From: Cryomorphaceae bacterium
GTDB lineage: Bacteria; Bacteroidota; Bacteroidia; Flavobacteriales_D; SKUL01
Reading direction: 5' to 3'
Length of the DNA: 54,764 bases
Assembly: GCA_007695365.1 (NCBI GenBank)
Contig: REDV01000056.1
Span: 1-54,764, forward strand
Of this stretch, positions 34,297 through 43,448 are shown in pieces. A program made the position numbers and the translations under genes. The notes beneath the pieces were generated by a model, which searched no databases, was not told the origin of the DNA, and was given only the letters and a program-made list of their open reading frames with translations. Positions within the stretch are counted from its first letter, which is position 1. Every line of letters starts with the position of its first letter.

Positions 34297-34328
34297 AAAA
34301 AGCCGCCTCGTAATCGAAGCGGCTTTTT
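34297..34328 (-). terminator. terminator of the tRNA-Phe gene
   Basis: AAAAAGCCGC at 34297-34306 pairs with GCGGCTTTTT at 34319-34328, and the stem extends inward with one mismatch to a TAAT loop. The flanking A-run becomes a T-run for transcripts coming from the tRNA on the minus strand, four bases after its 3' end. The 277 bases between it and the next gene (34020-34296) contain nothing I recognise. Confidence 0.75.
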
Positions 34329-34332
34329 GGGG

Positions 34333-34405
34333 TGGTGCCAGCTGGAATCGAACCAGCGACACAAGGATTTTCAGTCCTTTGCTCTACCAACTGAGCTATG
34401 GCACC
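34333..34405 (-). tRNA. tRNA-Phe (GAA)
   Basis: Read on the minus strand, the 73-base molecule folds as a standard cloverleaf. The acceptor arms are GGTGCCA and TGGCACC with discriminator A, the D arm is GCTC-AGTTGGTA-GAGC, the anticodon stem is AAGGA/TCCTT around the loop CTGAAAA, and the T arm is GCTGG-TTCGATT-CCAGC. The anticodon GAA decodes Phe. CCA is not fully encoded: the gene is followed by CC rather than CCA. Confidence 0.97.
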
Positions 34406-34451
34406 TTTGAATCGGTCGGCAAAAATAGAAATTATTCTGATTGGCAAACGA

Positions 34452-34459
34452 TATCTTTG
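34452..34459 (+). promoter_or_regulatory. predicted -7 box for the coaX operon
   Basis: TATCTTTG fits TAnnTTTG exactly and lies 17 bases before the ATG at 34477, placing the transcript start near 34464 in the gap between the divergent tRNA-Phe gene and coaX. No -33 TTG is visible at the correct distance. Confidence 0.4.
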
Positions 34460-34476
34460 CAGACAGATTTTTTTTC

Positions 34477-35214
34477 ATGTCGGCAAACATCATCATTGAC
34501 TGGGGCAACACCCTCGTAAAACTGGCACGTTTTGAGCAGGGAGGGCTCGTAGAACACATGCAGCTACCCGGTCCCTCATACAAGGTTATTTCCGACTGGA
34601 TTGGGCATCCCGCGCGCTGCAAGATGCTGTTATGCACTGTTTCATCAAAAAGCAATGAGGTGGAGAAGCAGTTGCAACAGGAAGCGCTGTTTTTTCTGAA
34701 ACTCTCTCATCAAACTCCCGTCCCGCTCCAGACGCGATACCTCACCCCCGAAACCCTTGGTTACGATCGGCTTGCTAATGCTGTGGCGGCCTGGCGGCTT
34801 AGGAAACCCGACCATCACGCCCTGGCCATTGACGCGGGCACATGTCTGAAATATGATTTTGTGCATTCCGAAAAAGGCTACCTGGGGGGCGCCATCTCGC
34901 CGGGCCTGCGCATGCGCTACCGCGCTTTGCACGATCAAACCGATGCTTTGCCCCTGCTTACCGAAGCTCAAAGGACTCCTTTAACCGGCCAAAGCACATA
35001 TGAAAGCATGCATTCGGGCGTTGTTAACGGTATGCTGGCCGAGATTCGCCAAATCATTCGACAGTACCGCGCAGAATACCCCGAATGTTCTGTTTTTCTC
35101 ACAGGCGGCGATGCATCCCTTTTTGAAGAGGAGCTAAAAAATCACATCTTTGCACACCCATTTTTAACGCTTACAGGCCTACATGACATACTCGAGTTCA
35201 ATCAGAACCGCTAA
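34477..35214 (+). CDS. coaX: type III pantothenate kinase
   Basis: The enzyme phosphorylates pantothenate, the first committed step of coenzyme A synthesis. The start is the ATG at 34477 (MSANIIIDWGNTLVKLARFE), giving 245 residues, close to family norms. The N-terminal phosphate loop IDWGNTLVK replaces the usual DxGNT-x-x-K. A second ATPase motif AIDAGTCLKYDFV is at about residues 118-130, and GGAISPGLRMRYRALH holds the substrate-binding region. It is the first gene of a run that continues to ppiD. The following gene starts within its last 32 bases. Confidence 0.92.
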   Translation: MSANIIIDWGNTLVKLARFEQGGLVEHMQLPGPSYKVISDWIGHPARCKMLLCTVSSKSNEVEKQLQQEALFFLKLSHQTPVPLQTRYLTPETLGYDRLANAVAAWRLRKPDHHALAIDAGTCLKYDFVHSEKGYLGGAISPGLRMRYRALHDQTDALPLLTEAQRTPLTGQSTYESMHSGVVNGMLAEIRQIIRQYRAEYPECSVFLTGGDASLFEEELKNHIFAHPFLTLTGLHDILEFNQNR

Positions 35215-36577
35215 GTCCGTATTTTTTCTGCTCGCCATCATGCTTTGTGGGCAGTGGGCCTGGGCACAAAGCACCTCTATTTCACCCTACTCCAGATTTG
35301 GTCTTGGTGAAATTCACGACGGAACCCAAACCGAGCAGTTCTCAATGGCGGGCCTGAGCATTCCCGTACTCGATCCTTTTGCATTCAATGCGGCCAACCC
35401 TGCCACTTATCATCACATAGCCAAGCCGATTTTTTCGGTAGGAATGCGATACCAGATCATGAGTCTGCACACTGAAAACCAGTCGCAGATGAACCAAAAC
35501 CACGTCATCAATAATCTGGCGGTGGCGTTTCCCCTTGCCAACAAGCGCTGGGGGCTTGCAGCAGGTGTTATGCCATTCAGCTCAATGGGATACAGCATAG
35601 TAGATGAGAGTCCTATTCCGGAATCGAACGAATCTGCCCGAATGGAGTACACCGGGGTGGGTGGTTTGAGCAGGGCTTATCTCGGAAACTCCTATCGCCT
35701 GTTCGAAAAGGAAGACACGTTAGGAAACAAATCGAGTTTGTCTGTAGGTGCCAATGTGAGCTATATTTTTGGTAATCTGGACGAAACCAGAAAACTGATC
35801 TTCCCTTTTGGAGGATTTGGATACAACTTTCGCGCTCAAAACCGCATTCGCGTTGATGACCTCGGTTTTGATTTTGGATTGATGTACGCCTTCCACCTGC
35901 GCAAAATGACTGAAAAAGATCGGAGTTTTATCCGAATGAACATAGGACTTACCTACCGTTTACCGATAAACCTCAATACACGCGGCTCTATGCTCGCCGA
36001 GACCTTCACTGTTGGCGCGACCACCGGCGCAGAGAATGCCAAGGACACAGTATATTACAATGATTACGGCAGCGGAACCACCTATGTGCCTGCTTCTTAT
36101 GGCGTGGGCGTAGGTCTCGATATGGTAAACCGCAAAAGCCAGAAATGGTTTTTTGGCCTGGAATACCGCACCGAATTGTGGTCTGAAAGCAGCAGGAACA
36201 TTGGGGATGTAGTCTTTACAGATGAAATGGGCAACAGCCAACGGGTTGTTTTTGGTATGGACCTGATGCCCAACTACCGCGCAAGCCGGAAGGTGCTCGA
36301 AAAAACCCGCTACCGGATGGGTGTTCGATACGAACAATTGAGCTTAATCCTTCAGGATCAACAACTGGAGGCCTATGGCATAAGTTTTGGAGTTGGTATC
36401 CCGATTTCATTGAAAAGGCCGCAGACACCTTCAACCTTCAACATTGGAGTTGAAATGGGCCGCAGAGGAACCACCGCTGATAATTTGCTTCGCGAAGACT
36501 ATGTGATGATTTCTTTCGGCCTTACCCTGATGCCACACTTTAGAAACAACTGGTTTGTACAGAGAAAATATGATTAA
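35183..36577 (+). CDS. predicted outer-membrane beta-barrel protein downstream of coaX
   Basis: The product is 464 residues. The start at 35183, inside coaX, is needed to include the signal peptide (SVFFLLAIMLCGQWAWAQ); the overlap is 32 bases in another frame. The mature protein opens STSISPYSRFGLGEIHDG and continues with many amphipathic strands (RWGLAAGVMPFSSMGYSI, YLGNSYRLFE, FGLMYAFHLRKM). The FadL/PorV-like opening with NAANPAT early in the chain suggests a large outer-membrane barrel. Its position between coaX and the TPR-lptC genes recurs in Bacteroidota, but its function is unknown. Confidence 0.8.
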   Translation: MTYSSSIRTAKSVFFLLAIMLCGQWAWAQSTSISPYSRFGLGEIHDGTQTEQFSMAGLSIPVLDPFAFNAANPATYHHIAKPIFSVGMRYQIMSLHTENQSQMNQNHVINNLAVAFPLANKRWGLAAGVMPFSSMGYSIVDESPIPESNESARMEYTGVGGLSRAYLGNSYRLFEKEDTLGNKSSLSVGANVSYIFGNLDETRKLIFPFGGFGYNFRAQNRIRVDDLGFDFGLMYAFHLRKMTEKDRSFIRMNIGLTYRLPINLNTRGSMLAETFTVGATTGAENAKDTVYYNDYGSGTTYVPASYGVGVGLDMVNRKSQKWFFGLEYRTELWSESSRNIGDVVFTDEMGNSQRVVFGMDLMPNYRASRKVLEKTRYRMGVRYEQLSLILQDQQLEAYGISFGVGIPISLKRPQTPSTFNIGVEMGRRGTTADNLLREDYVMISFGLTLMPHFRNNWFVQRKYD

Positions 36578-36596
36578 CAAAGCAATAATAAGTACC

Positions 36597-37910
36597 ATGA
36601 AAAATTTATTTCTAAGCATCTTAACCCTAATCATCGCCCTTCCGGTGATGGGTCAAAACTATGGCGACACCCCGGAAATTGAAGAAAAATGCAAGCAGTA
36701 CCTTTCGCTCTATCGCGAGTACCGCAATCAAAAGCTCATTGACGACGCCATAAAGCCCTGGCGTCAGGCAGTAGAGATTTGCCCCGGAGCTGCAAAAACC
36801 CTCTACACCGACGGTGTGCGGTTTTATCGTCACATGATTGATAATTCCGCTGACGAAGCCGTTAAAGAGCAATACGTAGACAGCCTGATGTGGATTTACG
36901 ACAAGCGCATAGAGCACTACGGCGAGGAAGGATTTGTGCTCGGTTTAAAAGGTGTGGACATGATGCGATACAGGCCGGATGAAGCCAAAGAGGCCGAAAA
37001 GGTACTTCGACGCTCTATTGCACTGCAGAAATTCGACACGGACGCTCAGGTGCTTTCAAAATTTTACCAAACCATTTACGAACTATACCGCCAGGGAGAA
37101 GCCGATCGCTCTGACCTGATGACAGAGTTTATGCCGGTTTTGAACTACATCGAGTACAACATCCAAAACCTGGAAGACTCCGCACAAGCCGACCGATATG
37201 TGAAGGCCCGCGAAAACCTCTATACCTTCTTCACAAAAATTGCCGACGACTGCGAGCAGGTGGTGCGCATCTTTGAAAAGAAACTCGCAGAAAACCCCAA
37301 TGATATTGAAGAAAATGAAAAAGTGCTCAAGGTATTGAACGAGGCAGATTGTACCGACAGTGATTTCTTTGAGCAGGTTGCCACAGTGGTGTACCAAAAC
37401 AGCCCTACCCACGATGCAGCATACAGCCTCGGGATGCGCAAGCTCAAAAACAAAGAATATGCTGACGCGAAGCGCTACTTTGACGAGGCTGCCCAGCTTT
37501 GCACCGAAGGCTGTACCCGACTTGAGACCTATTTGCTTCGCAGCGGGCAGGTGTCACTTATTCAGGGAGACAACAGAGGTGCGCGTGCGCTGGCCTCACG
37601 CATTTTGCAAAAGAACCCAAGAAGCGGCGAGGCCCTCATTCTGCACGGCGATGCCATTGCGGCCAGCAGTAAGGCATGTGATGACGGCAAGCTCGGCTCA
37701 AAAGCGGTGTTCTGGCTTGCGGTAGATTACTACAACCGCGCAAAAGCCGCTGACCCCTCGGTAGCAGCCAGAGCCGACCGTCAGATCAAAACCTACTCTC
37801 GCTACTTCCCCGACAGGGAAACCCTCTTCTTCCAAACCATTTCTGAAGGCTCTGTTTATGAGGTGGCATGCTTCGGAGAGACCACCAAGGCGAGAGCTCT
37901 GGTTCAATAA
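36597..37910 (+). CDS. secreted TPR-repeat protein
   Basis: The start is the ATG at 36597 (MKNLFLSILTLIIALPVMGQ), giving 437 residues with a signal peptide; a start at 36555 would add 14 residues ahead of it. The mature chain is almost entirely alpha-helical with TPR-like units (QYLSLYREYRNQKLIDDAIK, EAEKVLRRSIALQKFDTDA, AAYSLGMRKLKNKEYADAK, RYFDEAAQLCTEGCTRLE). It lies 19 bases after the barrel gene and 9 bases before lptC, so it belongs to the same operon. A periplasmic scaffold role in envelope biogenesis is inferred from that context only. Confidence 0.8.
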   Translation: MKNLFLSILTLIIALPVMGQNYGDTPEIEEKCKQYLSLYREYRNQKLIDDAIKPWRQAVEICPGAAKTLYTDGVRFYRHMIDNSADEAVKEQYVDSLMWIYDKRIEHYGEEGFVLGLKGVDMMRYRPDEAKEAEKVLRRSIALQKFDTDAQVLSKFYQTIYELYRQGEADRSDLMTEFMPVLNYIEYNIQNLEDSAQADRYVKARENLYTFFTKIADDCEQVVRIFEKKLAENPNDIEENEKVLKVLNEADCTDSDFFEQVATVVYQNSPTHDAAYSLGMRKLKNKEYADAKRYFDEAAQLCTEGCTRLETYLLRSGQVSLIQGDNRGARALASRILQKNPRSGEALILHGDAIAASSKACDDGKLGSKAVFWLAVDYYNRAKAADPSVAARADRQIKTYSRYFPDRETLFFQTISEGSVYEVACFGETTKARALVQ

Positions 37911-37919
37911 AACTGCGCA

Positions 37920-38486
37920 ATGACGCATTCCACATTGCTACGATGGAGCAGCACAGCACTTGTTGTTGTGCTGCTTTTTTCGTGCAAAAATGAGTTGGAA
38001 AAAGTGATGGCCTTTGCCTCTGAGGATGAATGGCCTTTTCAAACTACCTACAATGCTACCTATACCTACACCGAAAAAGGTCAGGTGCTTAACAGGGTTA
38101 TGGCCGGAGAGGTAAACCGCTTTGGTGCCGACACCGGGCGAACCGAATTCAGCAGCGGCTTTCTACTGATTTTTTACGATTCACTGCAGCAGGAAGAATC
38201 GCGTCTGCAATCATTGAGAGCCCTGCAATATCACCATCGCAATCTGATGATAGCTGAGGATTCCGTATTTTTCACCAATGAACAGGGCGAAACCCTCGAA
38301 ACCAGTTTGCTGATTATGGATCGCGACAGCGGCCTGATTTATACCGACGAGCCTGTGAAAATAACCCGCGACGAAACCATTATTTTTGGTGATGGGCTGC
38401 GGGCAAACGAAACGTTTTCATGGTATCGCATTATTAACCCCCGCGGAGAATTTTACATGGATGATGAAGAAGATGACCTACCATAA
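37920..38486 (+). CDS. lptC: LPS export ABC transporter periplasmic protein LptC (lipoprotein form)
   Basis: The product is 188 residues. The N-terminus ends in LLFSCKNELEKV with a lipobox and Cys22, the lipid-anchored LptC form common in Bacteroidota. The beta-strand region contains FQTTYNATYTYTEKGQVLNR, FGADTGRTEFSSGFLLIFYD, FFTNEQGETLETSLLIMDRD and VKITRDETIIFGDGLRANE; the last is the family's most recognisable segment. LptC hands lipopolysaccharide from the LptBFG extractor to the LptA bridge. The next small gene overlaps its end by 26 bases. Confidence 0.85.
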   Translation: MTHSTLLRWSSTALVVVLLFSCKNELEKVMAFASEDEWPFQTTYNATYTYTEKGQVLNRVMAGEVNRFGADTGRTEFSSGFLLIFYDSLQQEESRLQSLRALQYHHRNLMIAEDSVFFTNEQGETLETSLLIMDRDSGLIYTDEPVKITRDETIIFGDGLRANETFSWYRIINPRGEFYMDDEEDDLP

Positions 38487-38670
38487 GTTTATGACCGGCT
38501 TCTGGCTGGCTGCAACCATTATCAGTGCCATCATTGCCATATGGATGATTTCCGCCGAAGGATGGCAGGAAGGCTCCATGTACCTCATTTTTCCCGTGCT
38601 GGCCGGCATGGCCTACGGAGCGAGGAAGTTCATGGTGAAACGCATGGAGGGCCTGGATCAGAAACCATAG
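38461..38670 (+). CDS. small two-helix membrane protein
   Basis: From the ATG at 38461 (MMKKMTYHKFMTGFWLAATI) the product is 69 residues with two membrane helices (FWLAATIISAIIAIWMI and MYLIFPVLAGMAYGA) and basic ends. Its start lies inside the end of lptC in another frame (26-base overlap), and one base separates its stop from the start of the CorC/CNNM-type gene, so it is translationally wedged between them. No family name; a small accessory membrane protein is the fair description. Confidence 0.65.
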   Translation: MMKKMTYHKFMTGFWLAATIISAIIAIWMISAEGWQEGSMYLIFPVLAGMAYGARKFMVKRMEGLDQKP

Positions 38671-38671
38671 T

Positions 38672-39931
38672 ATGGAATTACTCATTTTGCTCATTCTGCT
38701 TTCCATTACACTTTCTGCCTTTTTCAGCGGCATGGAAATAGCCTTTGTGTCGGCCAACAAACTTCAGATTGAGCTCGAAGTAAAAAAAGGCAGCTACGGT
38801 GCGCGCATAATTTCGGGTTTCATGAAAAATCCGGGCCGGTTTATCAGTTCTATGCTGGTAGGAAACAACATCACGCTGGTGGTGTATGGTATCCTGATGG
38901 GCCGTTTGGTTGTATGGCTAATTTTCCCTGGCGAAACAACCTCCGATGTGCTTGTGATGGTGCTGCAGACCATTATTTCTGCCCTGATCATTCTTGTTAC
39001 AGGAGAGTTTCTGCCTAAGGCCCTGTTTCGTATCAACCCCAACGCAGCACTGACATTCTTTGCCCTTCCAGTTGCACTGTTTTATTATCTGCTCTACCTA
39101 CCCTCAGTAGTTTTTACTTTTTTATCGGAAAAGCTGCTCAGCCTCTTCAGCATACAGATTCCAAGGCAGGAAGCAGTGTTCGGACGGGTCGATCTCGACG
39201 AATACGTAAAGAGCCTTAGCTCAGGACAAAAAGATGCCTCGCAACTAGAAAACGAGCTTGAAATCCTCAAAAATGCACTGGATTTCAGAAATATCAAAGC
39301 ACGCGACTGCATGGTTCCCCGCCCTGAAATAGAGGCGCTCGAGGTCAATGAATCCATCAATACACTCCGGCTTAAATTCATTGAAACGGGCTATAGCAAG
39401 GTGCTCATTTATCGCGATTCCATTGATCATATCATCGGTTACGTGCACTGTAATGAACTGTTCAACAGCCCTCAATCCATCAAGAGCATTCTCATGCCCC
39501 TGTCTATCGTTCCTGAAACCATCACGGCCCGTGAAATTCTTCAGCTTTTTATTAAGCAGCGTCGCGGTCTGGCTGTGGTGGTAGATGAACACGGAGGTAC
39601 TTCAGGCATGATTACCATGGAAGACATAGTGGAGGAGATTTTTGGCGAAATTGAGGATGAGCACGACCAGGAAGACCTTGTAGAAGAGAAAATCAGTGAA
39701 CATGAATACCGGCTCTCGGCAAGGCTTGAAGTGGATTACCTGAATGAGAAATATCAACTTAACATTCCCGACCACGGCGATTACGACACACTTGCGGGAT
39801 TCATTCTTAACCACATCGAAAACATACCCAAGCCACAAAGCCGTCACCGCATTCTGAATTTCGATATTTTGGTGACCAAAGTAAGCAGCACGCGCATCGA
39901 GGAAGTGCTCCTCAGGATAAAACGTGATTAG
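38672..39931 (+). CDS. hemolysin-family / CNNM-CorC ion-transport protein
   Basis: A 419-residue inner-membrane protein. Residues 1-190 form the DUF21 (CNNM) membrane domain (ITLSAFFSGMEIAFVSANKL, GEFLPKALFRINPNAAL). Residues about 200-325 are two CBS domains (ARDCMVPRPEIEALEVNESI; GLAVVVDEHGGTSGMITMED). The C-terminus is the CorC_HlyC domain (YDTLAGFILNHIENIPKPQS). Relatives are linked to Mg2+ or Co2+ homeostasis. The gene is tightly packed after the small membrane protein and 62 bases before ppiD. Confidence 0.9.
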   Translation: MELLILLILLSITLSAFFSGMEIAFVSANKLQIELEVKKGSYGARIISGFMKNPGRFISSMLVGNNITLVVYGILMGRLVVWLIFPGETTSDVLVMVLQTIISALIILVTGEFLPKALFRINPNAALTFFALPVALFYYLLYLPSVVFTFLSEKLLSLFSIQIPRQEAVFGRVDLDEYVKSLSSGQKDASQLENELEILKNALDFRNIKARDCMVPRPEIEALEVNESINTLRLKFIETGYSKVLIYRDSIDHIIGYVHCNELFNSPQSIKSILMPLSIVPETITAREILQLFIKQRRGLAVVVDEHGGTSGMITMEDIVEEIFGEIEDEHDQEDLVEEKISEHEYRLSARLEVDYLNEKYQLNIPDHGDYDTLAGFILNHIENIPKPQSRHRILNFDILVTKVSSTRIEEVLLRIKRD

Positions 39932-39993
39932 TACCTTTTTTTAGTTGATAGACTGTTGTATATTCGCAGCCCTAAAAAATAACTCCTTACAGA

Positions 39994-42069
39994 ATGGCCG
40001 CAATTGGTAAAATCAGGCAGAATTCAGGACTTCTGCTTATTGTGATAGGTGGAGCAATGGTAGCTTTTGTGTTGAGCGATATGTTCAGCCAGGGCGGACG
40101 CGTACAACAGCAGTACGTGGGCGAAATTGACGGAACTTCCATCGACAGAATGGTTTACGAGCAGCGGGTTCAGAAAGAGCTCGAAAGCCGTAACAGTCTT
40201 GGACAGCCCACATCGCCCCAGGTTACTGAGTCGATCCGAAACACCGTTTGGAACAATATGATTCGTGAAATGGTGATGCGTCCGCAAATGCAAAAGGCCG
40301 GAGTTTTGGTTACTCCGGATGAATTCGACGACCTCACCCTTGGCGACAACATGCTGCCCGAATTTCGCAACGACCCCACCTTTGTAAACCCCGAAACGGG
40401 TGAGTTTGACCGCGACCTTGTTCGTCAGTATCTTGACTTTGTGCGCACAACCCCGCAGTACCGGGCCTACTGGGAGCTTCAACGCGAAAGAATCCTGAAT
40501 CAGCGCATGTACGACAAGTACCACAATATGATCAAACGAGGTCTTGTAGCCAATCAGATTGATGCGCGCAACGAATACAACGCCGCGAAGCGAACAGCCA
40601 ACATTCGCTACGTAATGAAGGAGTACGCATCTATTGACGATGCCGACGTGAACTTCACAGAAAGCGAGCTGAAATCTTATTTTAACGAGCGCAAAGGCGA
40701 GGCCCGCTTCAAGCAGGGTGAATCGCGCACCTTTGATTACATCCTGTTCAACGTGAAGCCCTCTGCCGACGATTCAGTGGCCATTCAGAACTACCTGCGC
40801 GAGATGATTCCCGACTTTGAGCAAACCCGCCGCGATTCTGTTTTTGTAATGAACAACAGCGATGCCCGTACTTACCAGGTGATTGTTCACAAACCCGGGA
40901 TGATGGATGATGAAGCCCTCGATGCCATGATAATGGAGGCTGACTCTGGAAAAGTTGTGGGGCCCTACCTTCAAGGCAACAGTTATGTCATTTCAAAAGT
41001 ATTGGGTGACGTTCAGGAAGAGCAGGCACGTGTGCGCCACATCCTCCTCAGCACCGACGGAAAAGACAAAGACGAGGTAAAAAGCCGTGCCGACAGCTTG
41101 TTGCGTGTGGTGAAGCGTCAGAAAAATTTCGAGGAAATGGTTACCCAATTCTCTGAAGATCCGGGGTCGGTAAGTACAGGCGGAGTGTACGAGTGGTTTA
41201 ACCGCGAGCGCATGGTGCCCGAGTTTACAGCCGCCTCTTTCGACGAACCCGTGGGTGCCATTACCATTGCCGAAACGCAATACGGTTTTCACATTGTGGA
41301 GGTATTGGGTCAGCGCAAAGAAGACCAGCGCCGCATTGTTTCGCTCACCCGAAACATCGAACCATCCAACGAAAGCATGGAGGAAGCCTATCAAGAGGCC
41401 AACGCATTTTCACTGAACTACGACAGTCATAGCCGCTTTTTGGAAGGAGCAGAGAGTGCGGGTTACACTGTAGAAACTGCTACCGATATCAGCCGCCTCG
41501 CCAATATGGTAGGACAGATCAACAACCCAACTGACCTTGTGCGCTGGGCTTTTGGTGCGAAAGTAGGCCAGGTTTCAGAACCCATAGAGATTGACACCAA
41601 AATTGTAGTGGCTGTGCTCACCGGGAAGAAGGAAGAAGGTATCGCGTCATTTGAAGATGTGCGCGATGTGATTGAGGCCGAGGTTATCAAAAACAAAAAA
41701 GCCGAGATGCTCATCGCCGAAATGCAGGGCATCACTGACCTGAAAGAACTCGCAACGGCTGTTGGAGCCGGTCAGCGTACCGCGCAAAACATCAGTTTTT
41801 CCAACACCAACATCGGTGGGAGCAGCGAGCCTGCCGTGGTTGCTAAAGTGCTTACCCTCGAAAGCGGATTGGTTTCTGTGCCGCTGAAAGGCGAACGCGG
41901 TGTGTATGTGGTTGAGGTGGAAAACATCACCGAACCCATGGAAGTGGATTCTTTCGACTCGGAAATCCGCTCCCTCAACTCGCGCATGGCATCACGCGTA
42001 AACGCTGAAGTTTTCAACGCACTGAAAGAAAAAGCCAACGTGCGTGATGACAGGGCGAAGTTCTATTAA
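39994..42069 (+). CDS. ppiD: membrane-anchored periplasmic peptidyl-prolyl isomerase (PpiD/SurA-type)
   Basis: A 691-residue chaperone that helps outer-membrane and secreted proteins fold. An N-terminal membrane anchor is at residues 11-30 (LLLIVIGGAMVAFVLSDMF) and a SurA_N-like helical region follows. A parvulin-type PPIC domain lies at roughly 345-445 (VRHILLSTDGKDKDEVKSRA, FSEDPGSVSTGGVYEWFNR, YGFHIVEVLG), and a second, weaker parvulin-like region (WAFGAKVGQVSEPIEIDTK) lies near residue 510-545. It ends the coaX-lptC run and is followed by a strong terminator. A weak -7-like TATATTCG at 39959-39966 may give it a promoter of its own. Confidence 0.9.
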   Translation: MAAIGKIRQNSGLLLIVIGGAMVAFVLSDMFSQGGRVQQQYVGEIDGTSIDRMVYEQRVQKELESRNSLGQPTSPQVTESIRNTVWNNMIREMVMRPQMQKAGVLVTPDEFDDLTLGDNMLPEFRNDPTFVNPETGEFDRDLVRQYLDFVRTTPQYRAYWELQRERILNQRMYDKYHNMIKRGLVANQIDARNEYNAAKRTANIRYVMKEYASIDDADVNFTESELKSYFNERKGEARFKQGESRTFDYILFNVKPSADDSVAIQNYLREMIPDFEQTRRDSVFVMNNSDARTYQVIVHKPGMMDDEALDAMIMEADSGKVVGPYLQGNSYVISKVLGDVQEEQARVRHILLSTDGKDKDEVKSRADSLLRVVKRQKNFEEMVTQFSEDPGSVSTGGVYEWFNRERMVPEFTAASFDEPVGAITIAETQYGFHIVEVLGQRKEDQRRIVSLTRNIEPSNESMEEAYQEANAFSLNYDSHSRFLEGAESAGYTVETATDISRLANMVGQINNPTDLVRWAFGAKVGQVSEPIEIDTKIVVAVLTGKKEEGIASFEDVRDVIEAEVIKNKKAEMLIAEMQGITDLKELATAVGAGQRTAQNISFSNTNIGGSSEPAVVAKVLTLESGLVSVPLKGERGVYVVEVENITEPMEVDSFDSEIRSLNSRMASRVNAEVFNALKEKANVRDDRAKFY

Positions 42070-42090
42070 TCCCGCTCCAACTCAAATACT

Positions 42091-42118
42091 AAACCCGGCC
42101 ATTGCGCCGGGTTTTTTT
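42091..42118 (+). terminator. terminator after ppiD
   Basis: AAACCCGGC at 42091-42099 pairs with GCCGGGTTT at 42106-42114 around a 6-base loop, followed by T to 42118. It starts 21 bases after the ppiD stop and sits at the convergent junction with rodA, so it may also stop transcripts from the rod-shape operon. Confidence 0.8.
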
Positions 42119-42121
42119 GTG

Positions 42122-43447
42122 CTATCCCAACACATAGAGGCGCTCTGAGTCGAGCTTGAGGAAAATGAACAGCAGAATGGTAAAACCCCACATTGAGGAA
42201 CCACCGTAGCTGATAAAAGGAAGCGGAATTCCGATTACAGGTGCCAAACCTATGGCCATACCTACGTTAATCAGCAAGTGCATAAAGATGATGCTGGCCA
42301 CTGAATACCCATAGATACGTGTGAAAGTGGAACGCTGGCGCTCAGCAATAAAAATCAACCTCAAGATGAGCGCAGCAAAGAGAATAACCACTACCGACGT
42401 ACCTATGAAACCCCATTCCTCGCCGATGGTGCAAAAAATAAAATCGGTGCTTTGCATGGGTACGTACTTGTAGCGCGTGAGAGTACCCTGCAAAAAGCCC
42501 TTGCCCGAAAACCCTCCCGACCCAATAGCCGTTTTGCTCTGATTTACATTGTACCCCGCTCCCAATGGATCTTCGGCCAGCCCGAGCAGAATCTTGATTC
42601 GTGTGCTTTGGTGAGGCTCAAGAATGTTCTCAACAAAATAATCTACCGAACCAATAAGCAGAATACTCCCCAAACAGGTAAGCACCAAAAACCAGGTGGC
42701 CCTTTTGCGAACACGCGGCATGGCAAAGCTCCTTACCATCCAAAGACCCACCAGCATCATGCCCGCTATGGCCCCCATCAGCACGTATTGACCCGTTACT
42801 TCAACATCCACCAACGGAACATTCACCACTCCTTCCTTAAAGAGCAGCGCTAAAACCGAAAGTGCTGCCGCGATAATTCCGAAAAACAGAATGTTACCCG
42901 ATAATCCCTCGCGGTAAAGCACCAGCACAAAGGCGGCGTAAACAAGCACTGTTCCGGTATCAGGCTGAAGCATAATAAGCATGGCCGGAAAAAGAATGAT
43001 TGCGGCCACGATAAACTTGGTTTCCAGTCGCTGCAGCCTGGTGGTACTTTGACTGAGCACATGGGCAAGCATCAGCGCAATCGTAAATTTTGAGAACTCC
43101 GAGGGTTGAATTCCAAAGCTCCCAAAGCCAAACCACGCCTTTGCTCCGTTTACTTCACGGCCAAAGATGAGCACCAATACCAAAAGTAACATCACCACCG
43201 CGTACATCAACCACGCGGTGCGCCTCATAAAGGAGCCTTCAATCAGAAGGATGATTTGCGCAATAATCAATGAGGAAACAATCCAGATAAACTGCTTGCC
43301 ATACTCCTGCGAGGTGTCGAACATACTGGGGTGGTCGGGCTGCAATCCGGCTGCGTAGATATTGAGCCAACCAATAAGCAGCAGTGCCAGAAACAGCGCC
43401 ACGCTCATCCAGTCAATTTCGGTCCATATGTTTTTCTGTGCGCGCAA
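42122..43447 (-). CDS. rodA: rod shape-determining peptidoglycan glycosyltransferase RodA
   Basis: A 441-residue SEDS-family membrane enzyme that polymerises lipid II during sidewall growth and works with penicillin-binding protein 2. About ten membrane helices can be followed. The signatures are TGTVLVYAAFVLVLYREGLS for the catalytic loop region, QPSEFSKFTIALMLAHV, and GVNVGMAIGL-type sequence near the C-terminus (LLINVGMAIGLAPVIGIPLP, FISYGGSSMWGFTILLFI). It is the last gene of the mre operon; only one base separates its start from the end of mrdA. Confidence 0.93.
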   Translation of the reverse strand: MRAQKNIWTEIDWMSVALFLALLLIGWLNIYAAGLQPDHPSMFDTSQEYGKQFIWIVSSLIIAQIILLIEGSFMRRTAWLMYAVVMLLLVLVLIFGREVNGAKAWFGFGSFGIQPSEFSKFTIALMLAHVLSQSTTRLQRLETKFIVAAIILFPAMLIMLQPDTGTVLVYAAFVLVLYREGLSGNILFFGIIAAALSVLALLFKEGVVNVPLVDVEVTGQYVLMGAIAGMMLVGLWMVRSFAMPRVRKRATWFLVLTCLGSILLIGSVDYFVENILEPHQSTRIKILLGLAEDPLGAGYNVNQSKTAIGSGGFSGKGFLQGTLTRYKYVPMQSTDFIFCTIGEEWGFIGTSVVVILFAALILRLIFIAERQRSTFTRIYGYSVASIIFMHLLINVGMAIGLAPVIGIPLPFISYGGSSMWGFTILLFIFLKLDSERLYVLG

Positions 43448-43448
43448 A

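Noticed and set aside
34035-34364. Minus-strand frame of 109 codons through the tRNA-Phe terminator region
   Set aside because: It starts inside the tRNA gene and reads across its terminator; the translation has no family features.
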